In this document: in pieces, positions 7,796-17,529 of the stretch
How positions within the stretch are numbered: position 1 is the stretch's first letter
Layout: every line of letters starts with the position of its first letter
Assembly (NCBI RefSeq): GCF_900103665.1
Contig: NZ_FNGY01000003.1
Span: 868,001 to 932,000, forward strand
Direction: 5' to 3'
Origin: Pedobacter steynii
Lineage (GTDB): Bacteria; Bacteroidota; Bacteroidia; Sphingobacteriales; Sphingobacteriaceae
DNA: 64,000 nt
The notes under the pieces: model-generated
Database searches by the model: none
Told to the model about the DNA's origin: nothing
What the model saw: only the letters and a program-made list of their open reading frames with translations
Program-made: the position numbers and the translations under genes

Positions 7796-10729
7796 ATGCA
7801 AAATTGTTACTCACTATTTTCGCGGAAACTATTAGCGATAGCATTACCATTAAGCTTTTTAATGCTGGCTGTTGAGGGTTTCGCGCAAGATGTTAAAGTC
7901 GCCGGTCGGACAGACACTGTCGGATCGGCAATTGATACTTTAGCAAAGTTCTCCGACAAGAGAAAAATTTCGGACCTCAACATCTCGAAAGCCATTCAGA
8001 CTCCTTTTTCAAACGTCGTACAATTGCTTCAAGGCAATGTTACGGGACTCGATTACCGGAGAAGCACAGGAGAACCAGGGGTTCCCTCCTCTACCTTAAT
8101 CAGGGGTACATCAACCTGGTTTATCAACGGGAAAAGCAGTTATTACGCACAACCCACCTATGTAATTGACGGCATTCCTATGATTGTAGAACACCCCTTT
8201 GCCTTTGATATCAAGCCCTATGATTATGAGAGAATAGGCCCCAACACGGATATCAGTTCCATTATAGACCTGAACGATGTGGCCTCCATCAGGGTACTAA
8301 AAAACTATGGAGAGAGTGCAAAATACGGCCCGCTAGCCGCCAATGGTGTGATCGAAATCACTACGAAACGTCCTTATGCCAACCAGGGAAAAGTACTGTT
8401 CAACACCTATTTCGGTTTAAGTCAGAAAGGGTCGGCAAGCACTGTTAACGGCGCATTTGAAAATGATTTCAGAATGCAGTTTTACAACAAATACGCCTCC
8501 CCTGCCTTAAAGGCGAATTACCCCATTTACCTCTCGGACGCTTCACAACCGGCCTATTTTGGGGCGGCAAACTGGGATGAGCTTTACTACAGCAACAACT
8601 ACATCACCGGAAACTCCTTTTCCATCTCGGGAGGGAAACAACGGGCTAACTTTTCATTTGGTGTAGGGCAGCAAAAAGAAGCAGGAACAGCAGATAAAAC
8701 AGGTTTAGACCGCTACAATGTATTCCTAAAGATCAACATCTTACCCATTAAAGATTTAGAAATCTACACCAATCTATCAGGCGCTTTATTAAACAGAAAA
8801 CGCAATCAATCTTTATTAAGCAGATTTACAGAAGAAGAGTATTTACCCGATTTAACCACCCCACTTCCGCCAAATAAAGATCAACTGAACGTGTTTTACG
8901 GCAACTCCGAGAAGCTATCGGACGTCAATAAAAACGCTTATTTACAAGGTCAGCTGATCGCCAAATATAATGTATCTGATAAAATTCAGATCAGGTCGCT
9001 TTCTGCTATGGTGGTTGGCGACAATACCCGGGAGTATTTTGTTCCTGCCTCCATCAATGAAGGCAATAGTTTCATTTCTTACTACACTGGTTTCAACAGA
9101 AGGGTATATATGGACAATTCCATTTCCTATGCCAACACTTTGTCCGGAGCGCACCGGATTTCTGTTGCACTTGGCCAGACGCTGAGGTATGATAAGTACA
9201 AATACGACTATACAAAAGCGTATCGTGGGCCCTCAGACTTCATAAAAGTCATCAAAACCAATGGTTATCAAAACAATACGTTTGACCCGACTATGGTTTC
9301 TACCTACAAAGACTATATCAACCAAAACATGACTTCCTTTTACGGAAGTATTGGATACAACTATCAGGAAAAATACGGCATTGACGTCATGTTGCGCACA
9401 GATGGCAGCTCTACTTTGTATCAAAATGGTACAAGCTGGTTCTTTTCGCCCTCAGCAAATGCTTACTGGAATTTAACCAAAGAGGATTTCCTCCAGTCGT
9501 CAAAGCTGATTAACAACTTAAAATTATACACAGGTTATGGCAGAATAGGCCGTACGTTTCTAGACAACAACAATGGATATGGCCCGGGATATACGGTAGA
9601 TATTGGTTGGAGTGGCAGTCAGAATATTCCATCTTATGCAGGGATTCCAACATTAAGCTTACCATTTAGCAAAGGATACACCGGCTTTGGTGTAACTACC
9701 CCCTATACTGAACAGCTAAACCTGGGCTTCGAACTCTCTATGCTCAATAACAGGATTAATGCCAATATCGAGCTTTATTCCAAGGCTGATAAAAACCTCG
9801 CCATACAAATCCCTGTTCCTTCAGAATACGGTTTTAACAACCGCCTTTTGAATGGCATGAATGTAAGAAACCAGGGAATTGAGCTAAGTCTAACTGCGCT
9901 GCTGGTCCATACCAAAGATTTCCAGTGGAGTCCGGGTGTTACGATACAAACCAACCGAAACAAACTGATTGCGCTACCTGGCAATGCAACCAGCATTATC
10001 AGCAACAACCGAAAAATAACGATTGGCAAACCGATTGACAATTATTGGTTGCTTCAGAATGAGGGGATTTACAATAGTGATGCAGAAGTTCCGGTGAACC
10101 CCGGTACCGGTAAAAAGCTCAGTTATAATGGCATTCCTTTAACCGCAGGTGATCCAAAATGGAAAGATACCAATCAAGATTTCGTGATTGACGACCAGGA
10201 TAAAATCCTTAAAGGCCACATCAGTCCGATTCTATCCGGAGGATTCAGCAACAACTTCAGCTATAAAAACTTCTCTCTAAATGTCCTGTTTTCTTATGCT
10301 TTGGGTCGCGACATCATCAACAGCGAGATGGCAAACCGTTTTGACTTTGCCAACAGAGAAGGCGTAGATAAACTAAGCGGTATCAAAGAAATCACTTTCT
10401 GGAGTAAAACAGGAGATTACACTAAATATCCGCTTTACAATCCATGGAGTTCTGTGAACCCATATCAGGCAGATCAAACACTATTTCTGGAAAACGGATC
10501 TTATGCCAAACTGAGGTCAGCGACATTAAGCTACGACCTCAGCAATGCCGCATGGTTCAAAAAGCGCAAAATATCTGGAATCAGGGTTTATGCAACTGGA
10601 AATAACCTATTTACCATCACCAACTACAGCGGAACAGATCCGGAACTGGTCAACTATATGGGTTACGATACCGGCTATGGAATGCCTATCCCAAGAACCT
10701 ATACCATCGGTTTGAACTTAACCCTTTAA
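7796..10729 (+). CDS. SusC/RagA family TonB-dependent outer-membrane transporter (short N-terminus)
   Basis: The 977-residue protein starts with a signal peptide (LLAIALPLSFLMLAVEGFAQ). The plug domain follows almost directly, at about residues 55-195: NVVQLLQGNVTGLDYRRSTGEPG, then YVIDGIPM and AANGVIEITTKR. The remainder is the 22-strand barrel, ending in YTIGLNLTL as SusC barrels do. The carboxypeptidase-regulatory-like domain usually found before the plug is missing, and there is no STN domain, so it cannot signal through FecR in the usual way. SusD follows after 9 bp. It is expected to pump a ligand across the outer membrane using TonB-ExbBD energy. Confidence 0.95.
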   Translation: MQNCYSLFSRKLLAIALPLSFLMLAVEGFAQDVKVAGRTDTVGSAIDTLAKFSDKRKISDLNISKAIQTPFSNVVQLLQGNVTGLDYRRSTGEPGVPSSTLIRGTSTWFINGKSSYYAQPTYVIDGIPMIVEHPFAFDIKPYDYERIGPNTDISSIIDLNDVASIRVLKNYGESAKYGPLAANGVIEITTKRPYANQGKVLFNTYFGLSQKGSASTVNGAFENDFRMQFYNKYASPALKANYPIYLSDASQPAYFGAANWDELYYSNNYITGNSFSISGGKQRANFSFGVGQQKEAGTADKTGLDRYNVFLKINILPIKDLEIYTNLSGALLNRKRNQSLLSRFTEEEYLPDLTTPLPPNKDQLNVFYGNSEKLSDVNKNAYLQGQLIAKYNVSDKIQIRSLSAMVVGDNTREYFVPASINEGNSFISYYTGFNRRVYMDNSISYANTLSGAHRISVALGQTLRYDKYKYDYTKAYRGPSDFIKVIKTNGYQNNTFDPTMVSTYKDYINQNMTSFYGSIGYNYQEKYGIDVMLRTDGSSTLYQNGTSWFFSPSANAYWNLTKEDFLQSSKLINNLKLYTGYGRIGRTFLDNNNGYGPGYTVDIGWSGSQNIPSYAGIPTLSLPFSKGYTGFGVTTPYTEQLNLGFELSMLNNRINANIELYSKADKNLAIQIPVPSEYGFNNRLLNGMNVRNQGIELSLTALLVHTKDFQWSPGVTIQTNRNKLIALPGNATSIISNNRKITIGKPIDNYWLLQNEGIYNSDAEVPVNPGTGKKLSYNGIPLTAGDPKWKDTNQDFVIDDQDKILKGHISPILSGGFSNNFSYKNFSLNVLFSYALGRDIINSEMANRFDFANREGVDKLSGIKEITFWSKTGDYTKYPLYNPWSSVNPYQADQTLFLENGSYAKLRSATLSYDLSNAAWFKKRKISGIRVYATGNNLFTITNYSGTDPELVNYMGYDTGYGMPIPRTYTIGLNLTL

Positions 10730-10738
10730 AGAAGTCAA

Positions 10739-12244
10739 ATGAAAACAAAACTACTATTTATCATAACCGGTCTTTTGCTTTTATGCGGGGCTGGATGTAA
10801 AAAAGCACTCGATGTTAACACGACCAGCCTGGTCACCGATGACCAGATGTGGAAGGTTAAAAATGATGCAAGATCCGCAGTCTTTGCGACCTACGGATTG
10901 CTTCGTGCTGCCTTATCCAATGAAAATGCCTTTTTTGCATATGGCGAATTAAGAGGAGGTGACTTTAAGGTCTCCAGCAGACAGGACATCAGTGCTGTAA
11001 CCAAGCAGGACCTCAATGCCGATTACGGCTCGATGGCGGAATGGAAAGACTGGAGAAGATTTTATGCCGTCATTGCCCAGGCAAATTTATGTATTGAAAA
11101 GCTTCCCCTGGTAACTCAGAATGATTTCCGCTACCGTCAGGAAGATTTAAAGCTGGACCTGGCTAATGTCCGGTTTATAAGAGCGCTTTCCTATTTTTAT
11201 CTGGCGAGGATCTGGGGTAAAGTGCCTTTGATCAATTCTGCCGCAGAAGGGGATTTCGCAGAAAAACCACAGGCTTCTGAAGCAGACGTTCTGGCATTTG
11301 CCGCCTCGGAAGCCACTGCTGCTGCCATAGATTTGCCATGGCGTTACAATGGACTATGGCCAGAACAACAGGGCATGTATTACGGTCAGACGGATATACA
11401 ATTGCAATCAATTATTGCGACTAAAGCTGCGGCTTACGCCCTTGCTGCACACGTTGCTGCGTGGCAAGGTGATTATGCCACTGCAGAAAAAAATTGCAGG
11501 CTGGTCGTTGATAACAATTCGAACGGCGGGTACAATACCGCAGCGACCTCAAATCTGACTTCCCCAAATGGTGTATTTTCCGGACAGGGTTATAGCGTAA
11601 TCTTTTCTATCAACTTCGCTGCAAAAAACCAGGAAGCTTCGATCAAAGGCCATGTGGAAGACTGGACGCTCAGTGAGCCTTTTATTCCTAAAAAAACAGC
11701 AGACATCTATGTTCCTAAAGACAGCATTACGAAGATATTCAATGAACCGAATGATGCCAGGTTCTCACTGGCTGCAGATGGTTCCACTGTAGGAGACTAT
11801 TTCACTAATTTCAGCAACGCAGCACCCATGTTCTCCAAAATCAGAAACCTCAGTGTCTCTCAAATTCCGGTATTCAAAAGCTATCAGTCGGCCATTGTTA
11901 TTTTCCGTTTTGAGGAAATCCTGCTGCTTCGTGCTGAGGCGGCTATATTTCTAAACTTCAGGTCAGATGCACTTGCCAATCTGAACAAAGTGAGGACCGC
12001 AAGAAACTTATCTGAGTTTTCTTCTACGGACAACAAAGTAGTTCTGGAAGCCATTTTTAAGGAAAGAAGAAGGGAATTACTGGGGGAAGGCTGGAGATGG
12101 TACGATCTGATCAGGTTCAAAAGAGTTAAGGAGTTCAGCAAGCTGACCGATGCAGATATCGCCAATGGCGCTACCAGATGGCCGGTTTCCAAGGTCGTCC
12201 TGGGCAATAACTCAAAATTAGTTCAAAATAATTTCTGGCATTAA
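10739..12244 (+). CDS. SusD/RagB family nutrient-binding lipoprotein
   Basis: The lipoprotein signal ends at Cys20 (LLLLCGAGC), followed by KKALDVNTTSLVTDDQMW, the typical SusD opening. Helical TPR-like segments include ANVRFIRALSYFYLARIWGKVPL. The C-terminal block is FKERRRELLGEGWRWYDLIRFKR, the most conserved signature of RagB/SusD proteins. SusD proteins form the surface lid of the SusC barrel and bind the substrate. This one is paired with the SusC 9 bp upstream and followed after 13 bp by a fasciclin lipoprotein. Confidence 0.95.
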   Translation: MKTKLLFIITGLLLLCGAGCKKALDVNTTSLVTDDQMWKVKNDARSAVFATYGLLRAALSNENAFFAYGELRGGDFKVSSRQDISAVTKQDLNADYGSMAEWKDWRRFYAVIAQANLCIEKLPLVTQNDFRYRQEDLKLDLANVRFIRALSYFYLARIWGKVPLINSAAEGDFAEKPQASEADVLAFAASEATAAAIDLPWRYNGLWPEQQGMYYGQTDIQLQSIIATKAAAYALAAHVAAWQGDYATAEKNCRLVVDNNSNGGYNTAATSNLTSPNGVFSGQGYSVIFSINFAAKNQEASIKGHVEDWTLSEPFIPKKTADIYVPKDSITKIFNEPNDARFSLAADGSTVGDYFTNFSNAAPMFSKIRNLSVSQIPVFKSYQSAIVIFRFEEILLLRAEAAIFLNFRSDALANLNKVRTARNLSEFSSTDNKVVLEAIFKERRRELLGEGWRWYDLIRFKRVKEFSKLTDADIANGATRWPVSKVVLGNNSKLVQNNFWH

Positions 12245-12257
12245 TAAACCTAGACTC

Positions 12258-13265
12258 ATGTTACGTAAGCAATTCATACTCCTTTTATCTGTATTTATAA
12301 CCGCTGTTGTGCTGACACAAGGTTGTTCTAAAACAGATGACACCTATAGAAACAGTGTTCCCACGAATAAAGTGGACCTCAATATATATGATTATCTCGT
12401 TAGCAAAAAAGAGACTTTTGAGACACTTGTTTATATTGTTGATCAGGCGCAGCTCGCCGACACGCTCAGAAAAACAAAAATCACCTTTTTCGCACCCACC
12501 AATCAGAGCATTTTAACGGCATTAGAAAACCTGAATGTAAACAGAAGTACAACAGGCCTGCCTCCCTTAAAAATGGCTGAAGTCCCTCCTTTTATATGGA
12601 GAGCCATGCTGATGCGGTATATCATTCCCGGCGAGTTTACCAGCGAAAATTTTGCGTTGGCAGATGGGCTGGATGTCATTACCCTGAACAAAAGAAAGCT
12701 ACATGTAAATGCGCAGGCTATCGCAACACAGGGCAGCATGGGCTCCGGAAGTCTGTTACTAAAATATAGCGACTTAAACGGTTCGCGTTTTACCAAAGAC
12801 TGGGTCTTTTCTTATGTAACCAGCAGCAACCTGCAGGCGAAAAACGGAATCATTCATACCCTGGAGCCCAGTCATGTTTTTGGATTCAGAGCTTTTGTTC
12901 AATATGCAGGCACCTTACAAAATCTATATTCAGACCGGTACTACATCTCTTCCGGAAGGATTATTTTACCCACCGCCACCCGCGACTGGCTGGAACTCGG
13001 CAAGGAACTTATCGCGATCAATGAAACAACCGTACAAACTGATGCGGCTGATTTAAAGGCCAATGGATACTTTATCCGTCTGACGGTTAACCCTGTAAAT
13101 AACCTGGTAACTGTTAGCCCAGCTCCTTCCTCCGTGAATCAAACCTTAAAAAATAACGGAGACTGTCATTATGACCCGATCAACCAGGAGTTTGTACTGA
13201 ACTATAAATACACCACTACTGCCGACCGCTTCATATCAGAACGTATAAAACTTAGAAACTATTAA
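12258..13265 (+). CDS. Fasciclin (FAS1) domain lipoprotein
   Basis: The lipobox ends at Cys23 (VVLTQGC). Residues about 40-210 form one FAS1 domain. The H1-like motif is ITFFAPTNQSI and the H2-like end is KNGIIHTLEPSHVFGF. About 120 residues follow that I cannot assign; they look beta-rich. FAS1 domains mediate adhesion and ligand binding. A copy at this position in a SusCD operon suggests an extra surface glycan-binding or docking protein, which is inference. The stop codon directly abuts the next ATG, indicating translational coupling. Confidence 0.9.
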   Translation: MLRKQFILLLSVFITAVVLTQGCSKTDDTYRNSVPTNKVDLNIYDYLVSKKETFETLVYIVDQAQLADTLRKTKITFFAPTNQSILTALENLNVNRSTTGLPPLKMAEVPPFIWRAMLMRYIIPGEFTSENFALADGLDVITLNKRKLHVNAQAIATQGSMGSGSLLLKYSDLNGSRFTKDWVFSYVTSSNLQAKNGIIHTLEPSHVFGFRAFVQYAGTLQNLYSDRYYISSGRIILPTATRDWLELGKELIAINETTVQTDAADLKANGYFIRLTVNPVNNLVTVSPAPSSVNQTLKNNGDCHYDPINQEFVLNYKYTTTADRFISERIKLRNY

Positions 13266-14324
13266 ATGAGGATGAAAATGATGTTCAAAAGAAATATAAA
13301 CAGACTATATGCTGCAAGCTTGATGGCCGTCTTTTTGGTGTCCTGCAAGAAAGCACCTGCTGAAAAAGACTACCTGAGTGATAAAGCTACATTTTCAAAT
13401 GTGGCCGTTTACGAACCCATCTTAGGCAGGACCTTTTTATACAAAACCAATTTCAGTGCCGATGGATCAAGTTATCCATTAAATTTCTCCTTGGCAAACA
13501 TGCGTCATTTTGATGGCAGTCCCGCTCCTGAGCTGCAGCAATCCGCGCCGGCCTTAGAATGGACGGGGCTATATGACGGCACTGAAAAAACGTTAAAGGA
13601 AATTGAAGATAAACGGAAACTGGTGAACAAACCATTCTTTGAGGTCAGGCCAGGTTCAGGAGATCTGATCTTCTATAAATCAGGTTCAGGAGTTGTCCGT
13701 TCTTTTCCAAATGACGGCTACCTTTTTGACATTAAGATCAGTAATAAAGGAAACGAGCGGACCATTAAAAATTTCAGGTTACGCCCGATTCAGGACATTC
13801 CTTATGAGCCTTTCGAATATGACCCTTATACCAGGTTACGCAAAAAAGAATCCAGGGTAACCGCCCAGGGCGTCCCTTATACCACGGCATTCGTTAATCA
13901 TGCAACGATGACCAACGTTTACCTTTCTAAAGACACCCTGATGAACGATTCGCTAAGCAGGGTTTATTTCAAAAAGACCGGGAACGGCAATTCATTAACC
14001 ATTAAATTTTTTGATAAGGATTCTGTAGTCATTGATCCGGCTAAGTTTAACCTTACAAAATGGGAAGAGCTGGTACATGGGTTTAACCTAACGAAAACCA
14101 ATACCCAGGTGAGTTACGATGTGGCCTACCCTATCCCGCTGACCGATCTGGACACGAAGTTCGCAAAATCAAATAAAGCCGCAATCAATATCGGTTATAC
14201 CCGAACGGGATTCAGTTCCGCGAGAATTGATGCCAACCTGCTTTTGAACTTCAGCATCTATGAGAAGGGCGACTGGGTAATTATTTTCAAGTTTAAACGA
14301 ACGCCCCGCTTCCAGAGCGAGTAA
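13266..14324 (+). CDS. DUF5007-type lipoprotein
   Basis: The lipoprotein signal ends at Cys27 (LMAVFLVSC). The 352-residue body resembles what I remember as DUF5007: a TFSNVAVYEPILGRTFLYKT opening, a GDLIFYKSGSGVVRSFPNDGY segment and a central FRLRPIQDIPYEP stretch. The C-terminal half looks like beta-sandwich. No enzyme motif is visible. Its position after a fasciclin gene in a SusCD run, with zero intergenic bases, supports a role as a surface accessory binding protein. The DUF assignment is from memory and should be checked with an HMM. Confidence 0.75.
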   Translation: MRMKMMFKRNINRLYAASLMAVFLVSCKKAPAEKDYLSDKATFSNVAVYEPILGRTFLYKTNFSADGSSYPLNFSLANMRHFDGSPAPELQQSAPALEWTGLYDGTEKTLKEIEDKRKLVNKPFFEVRPGSGDLIFYKSGSGVVRSFPNDGYLFDIKISNKGNERTIKNFRLRPIQDIPYEPFEYDPYTRLRKKESRVTAQGVPYTTAFVNHATMTNVYLSKDTLMNDSLSRVYFKKTGNGNSLTIKFFDKDSVVIDPAKFNLTKWEELVHGFNLTKTNTQVSYDVAYPIPLTDLDTKFAKSNKAAINIGYTRTGFSSARIDANLLLNFSIYEKGDWVIIFKFKRTPRFQSE

Positions 14325-14365
14325 TGCCAAACCAACCAATTTAATCAAAACCAAACAAAGATATT

Positions 14366-17300
14366 ATGATGCCAGGATTTACAAAATTTCTGCTTTTCAG
14401 CTGGGTATTTCTGCTGCTCTTTTCGGGAGCGCTATCTGCCCAGGAAATAATTACGGTGAAAGGAAAGGTGTTAGAAGGGAACGAACCTCTGCCAGGGGTA
14501 TCCATCTCAATGGTCAATGCCAATGGTAAAAAACAAGCCATTGCAAGTACAGACAATGATGGAAATTTCAATATTAAAGTAAGTAAAACCGCCAAACTTG
14601 AATTCAATTACATTGGCTATTCCAGTAAAACGGTTGAAGTAAAAGGTCAGAGCTACCTCAGTGTAAAGATGACCTCCAGCACCCAGAGCCTGGAAGGAAC
14701 TGTTATTGTTGGTTATCAGCGAAAAACCAAGGAAACCGTTACGGGGTCTGTCACCAGGATTACTTCAGATCAGATTAAAGATATTCCGGTATCCAGTGTT
14801 GAGCAGCTCCTACAAGGTAAAGTTGCCGGGCTGAACATCCAGAACAACACTGGTGCACCGGGATTCAGAGGATCTACCGCCATTCGGGGATTGTCCCAGA
14901 TCGGTGTAAAAGGCTCCGGGAACAATGCTTACCTAACCCCTTCTTCTCCTTTATATGTAGTTGACGGGATTCCTATTGATGCCAACTCCGGATTTGAATA
15001 TGGTTTCGAATCAAAAGGTCCGGGAACAAGTCCGCTGGCTTTGATTCCACCGGAAGATGTAGAATCTATAGATGTAATGAAAGATGCTGATGCCGCCTCA
15101 TTATATGGTTCCAGAGGTGCAAACGGTGTAATTGTCATCACGACAAAAAGAGGAAATTCTCCTGTTCCCATCATTCGTCTGACCAGTAGTTTCTTTATGA
15201 ACACCGTCCCCCAGTTGCGACAGACCATTGGAGGTAAGGAAGAAAGGGAAAGCCTGATGAACCGGATCATCAACACCAATGATTACAGAGAACTTTATAG
15301 AATTTCTTTAACGCCATTCCTTTCAGACAGTTTAAATGCATTTTACAACAATGCGACCGACTGGCAGGGATTGTACTATCAGCCCACCTTTAATCAGACC
15401 CATAACCTTTCTGTAAGTGGCGGAAACCAGGGATTGAACTACAAGAGTAACCTCAACTATTACAATGAACGCGGTGTGATTAAAAATACTGGTTTTGACC
15501 GCTATTCCTTGTCTTCCCAGGTCAATTACAAACCCAATCCTAAACTGAATTTAACAGGCTCTGTCACCTTATCCTTAGGTAACAAACTGAAAGGCAGCGG
15601 AAACGGACTTACCGATGTAGGTGCCGGAGGCAGTCTGAGCTCGTCTTTATTGCCAGGCCCTTCGTATTTCCTGAACGACCCCAGGTTTACCAGCGCATTG
15701 AACAGTAAAAATGATTCCAAAACCTATAGTGTATCTTCTTATCTGGATGGCTCTTATGAACTTCTTCCTGCTTTAAGATTAGGAACTACATTGAGCGTCT
15801 CTTATCTTCAGAACAACGAAGATTCTTTTATCCCTTCACTGGCCAATAACGACCGGTCAAAAGTCTATGGATATGTTGGCAGGACCACAAATCTGTACAA
15901 CAGAACCGCTTTGAACTACTCTGCGTCTTTTGGAGATGACCATACTATTTATGCAGGTGTTTTTTCTGAAATCACCTCTACTGAAAACATTGCCAGGGAA
16001 GCAAACCTGGTAAATGGTCCAAACGACCATTACTTCGGTCCCCTTGGTTACTCTGCCATATACAATGGCTTCATTGGAATTACCCCAAACCTTGAAGACC
16101 CAAATGATGCCAACGATTTCAGCAAGGTCCATTCTGTTGGTGCCGGTGCCAATTTTTCTTATGATTACCAGAAAAAATACATCATCAATTTCAACTACCG
16201 TGCAGATGGCAATTCCTATGCAGGTGTAAAGTCCAGATGGGCAAAAAGCCCTTCTTTAGGTGCCAGATGGAACATTGAAAAAGAAGGTTTCGCGAAACAG
16301 ATGAAATGGCTGGACTATGCTTCTGCAAGGTTCTCTTATGGAATTAACCTGAGACCATCCACCAATGTTTACGCTTCCCTGGGATCTTATGGTGTAGCAG
16401 GGAATTACAATAATGTATCCCGGATTAGTCCCAAACTCGGAGTAATGCCAAATCCCTTCTTAAAACCGGAACGTGTGGAACAATACAATGCTGGTTTTGA
16501 CATCAGTGTACTTAAAAACAGGTTCGGGTTTACGGTTGATGTTTACCAAAAGGTAATCACAGACATGTTGTTTACTCAGGATCTCCCTACCTCTACAGGT
16601 TTCAGCACGGTAATTACCAATAGTGCCTCCATGATGAACAAAGGGATTGAGCTGACTTTAAATTTCCGTCCTTTGCCGAGCAGTTCCAAACTTTATTGGA
16701 ATATGAGCGTGAATGGCGCAATCAACCGCGATGTTCTGTTGTCACTTCCGGGAGGAGCCACCCAACTTCTTTCAGATGGAGGGGCTATCATTTCGAAAGT
16801 AGGCAGAAACACCCAGAACAACTTCCTTTACATCTCACAAGGAGTTTACAGCAGAGACCAGGATGTACCCGTTGATCCGGTCACCGGAAGAGCTTACAGA
16901 AATGCCAAAGGTGGCGACTATAAAGGTGGAGATTTGATGTACAAGGACGTAGATGGCAATTTCATCACCGATAAAAACGATTTACAAATCGCCGGAAATC
17001 CTGTCGCAAGACTAACAGGCGGTTTTTATTCTGTTTTAACTTATGGCAAATTCGGATTAACGCTCAGCGGTAGTTTCACCGTTAAACGTGATTTGTTAAA
17101 CAATGCTTTATCCTCCAGCCTGAACAACAATTACAATCCGTTTTCGCTGGACAAATCTGCCATGGTAGACATTTCACAATACAACTACTGGAAACAGCCC
17201 GGCGACCAGGCCAGGTACCCCAACCCTCTGAGATACCTGAGCAATACAGACCCATACAATTCTTCTCAAACCTTGTTTCAGGAAGACGGAACCTATTTTA

Positions 17301-17518
17301 AGCTCAATTCCGCCACGTTTAGTTATGCCCTTAAAAAGGAATTCCTAAGCCGGTACGGAATCAACAATCTTCGGTTTTATGCTACTGGTAATAACCTGTT
17401 TATTCTTTCGAAATACTCGGGACCAAATCCTGAAAACGTAACAGAGCTGGGGCGCGACCGGATAGACTCTTATCCCAATTCTCCTTCTTATGTACTCGGT
17501 CTTAACCTTGAATTCTAA
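14366..17518 (+). CDS. SusC/RagA family TonB-dependent outer-membrane transporter
   Basis: The 1050-residue protein has a signal peptide ending around ALSAQ. A carboxypeptidase-regulatory-like domain follows at about residues 28-105 (VKGKVLEGNEPLPGVSI, DNDGNFNIKV, LEFNYIGYSSKTVEV). Next is a TonB-box-like EGTVIVGYQRK. The plug spans about 125-265 (EQLLQGKVAGLNIQNNTGAPG, YVVDGIPI, GSRGANGVIVITTKRG), and the barrel ends in YVLGLNLEF. There is no STN domain. It is the second SusC of the locus, followed after 11 bp by its own SusD. Unlike the first SusC it keeps the standard N-terminal regulatory-like domain. Confidence 0.95.
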   Translation: MMPGFTKFLLFSWVFLLLFSGALSAQEIITVKGKVLEGNEPLPGVSISMVNANGKKQAIASTDNDGNFNIKVSKTAKLEFNYIGYSSKTVEVKGQSYLSVKMTSSTQSLEGTVIVGYQRKTKETVTGSVTRITSDQIKDIPVSSVEQLLQGKVAGLNIQNNTGAPGFRGSTAIRGLSQIGVKGSGNNAYLTPSSPLYVVDGIPIDANSGFEYGFESKGPGTSPLALIPPEDVESIDVMKDADAASLYGSRGANGVIVITTKRGNSPVPIIRLTSSFFMNTVPQLRQTIGGKEERESLMNRIINTNDYRELYRISLTPFLSDSLNAFYNNATDWQGLYYQPTFNQTHNLSVSGGNQGLNYKSNLNYYNERGVIKNTGFDRYSLSSQVNYKPNPKLNLTGSVTLSLGNKLKGSGNGLTDVGAGGSLSSSLLPGPSYFLNDPRFTSALNSKNDSKTYSVSSYLDGSYELLPALRLGTTLSVSYLQNNEDSFIPSLANNDRSKVYGYVGRTTNLYNRTALNYSASFGDDHTIYAGVFSEITSTENIAREANLVNGPNDHYFGPLGYSAIYNGFIGITPNLEDPNDANDFSKVHSVGAGANFSYDYQKKYIINFNYRADGNSYAGVKSRWAKSPSLGARWNIEKEGFAKQMKWLDYASARFSYGINLRPSTNVYASLGSYGVAGNYNNVSRISPKLGVMPNPFLKPERVEQYNAGFDISVLKNRFGFTVDVYQKVITDMLFTQDLPTSTGFSTVITNSASMMNKGIELTLNFRPLPSSSKLYWNMSVNGAINRDVLLSLPGGATQLLSDGGAIISKVGRNTQNNFLYISQGVYSRDQDVPVDPVTGRAYRNAKGGDYKGGDLMYKDVDGNFITDKNDLQIAGNPVARLTGGFYSVLTYGKFGLTLSGSFTVKRDLLNNALSSSLNNNYNPFSLDKSAMVDISQYNYWKQPGDQARYPNPLRYLSNTDPYNSSQTLFQEDGTYFKLNSATFSYALKKEFLSRYGINNLRFYATGNNLFILSKYSGPNPENVTELGRDRIDSYPNSPSYVLGLNLEF

Positions 17519-17529
17519 ATCAGCACCTG

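Noticed and set aside
14929..15279. 116-residue minus-strand open frame inside the second SusC gene
   Set aside because: It lies entirely antisense to a well-supported SusC gene and has no recognisable domain or start signal.
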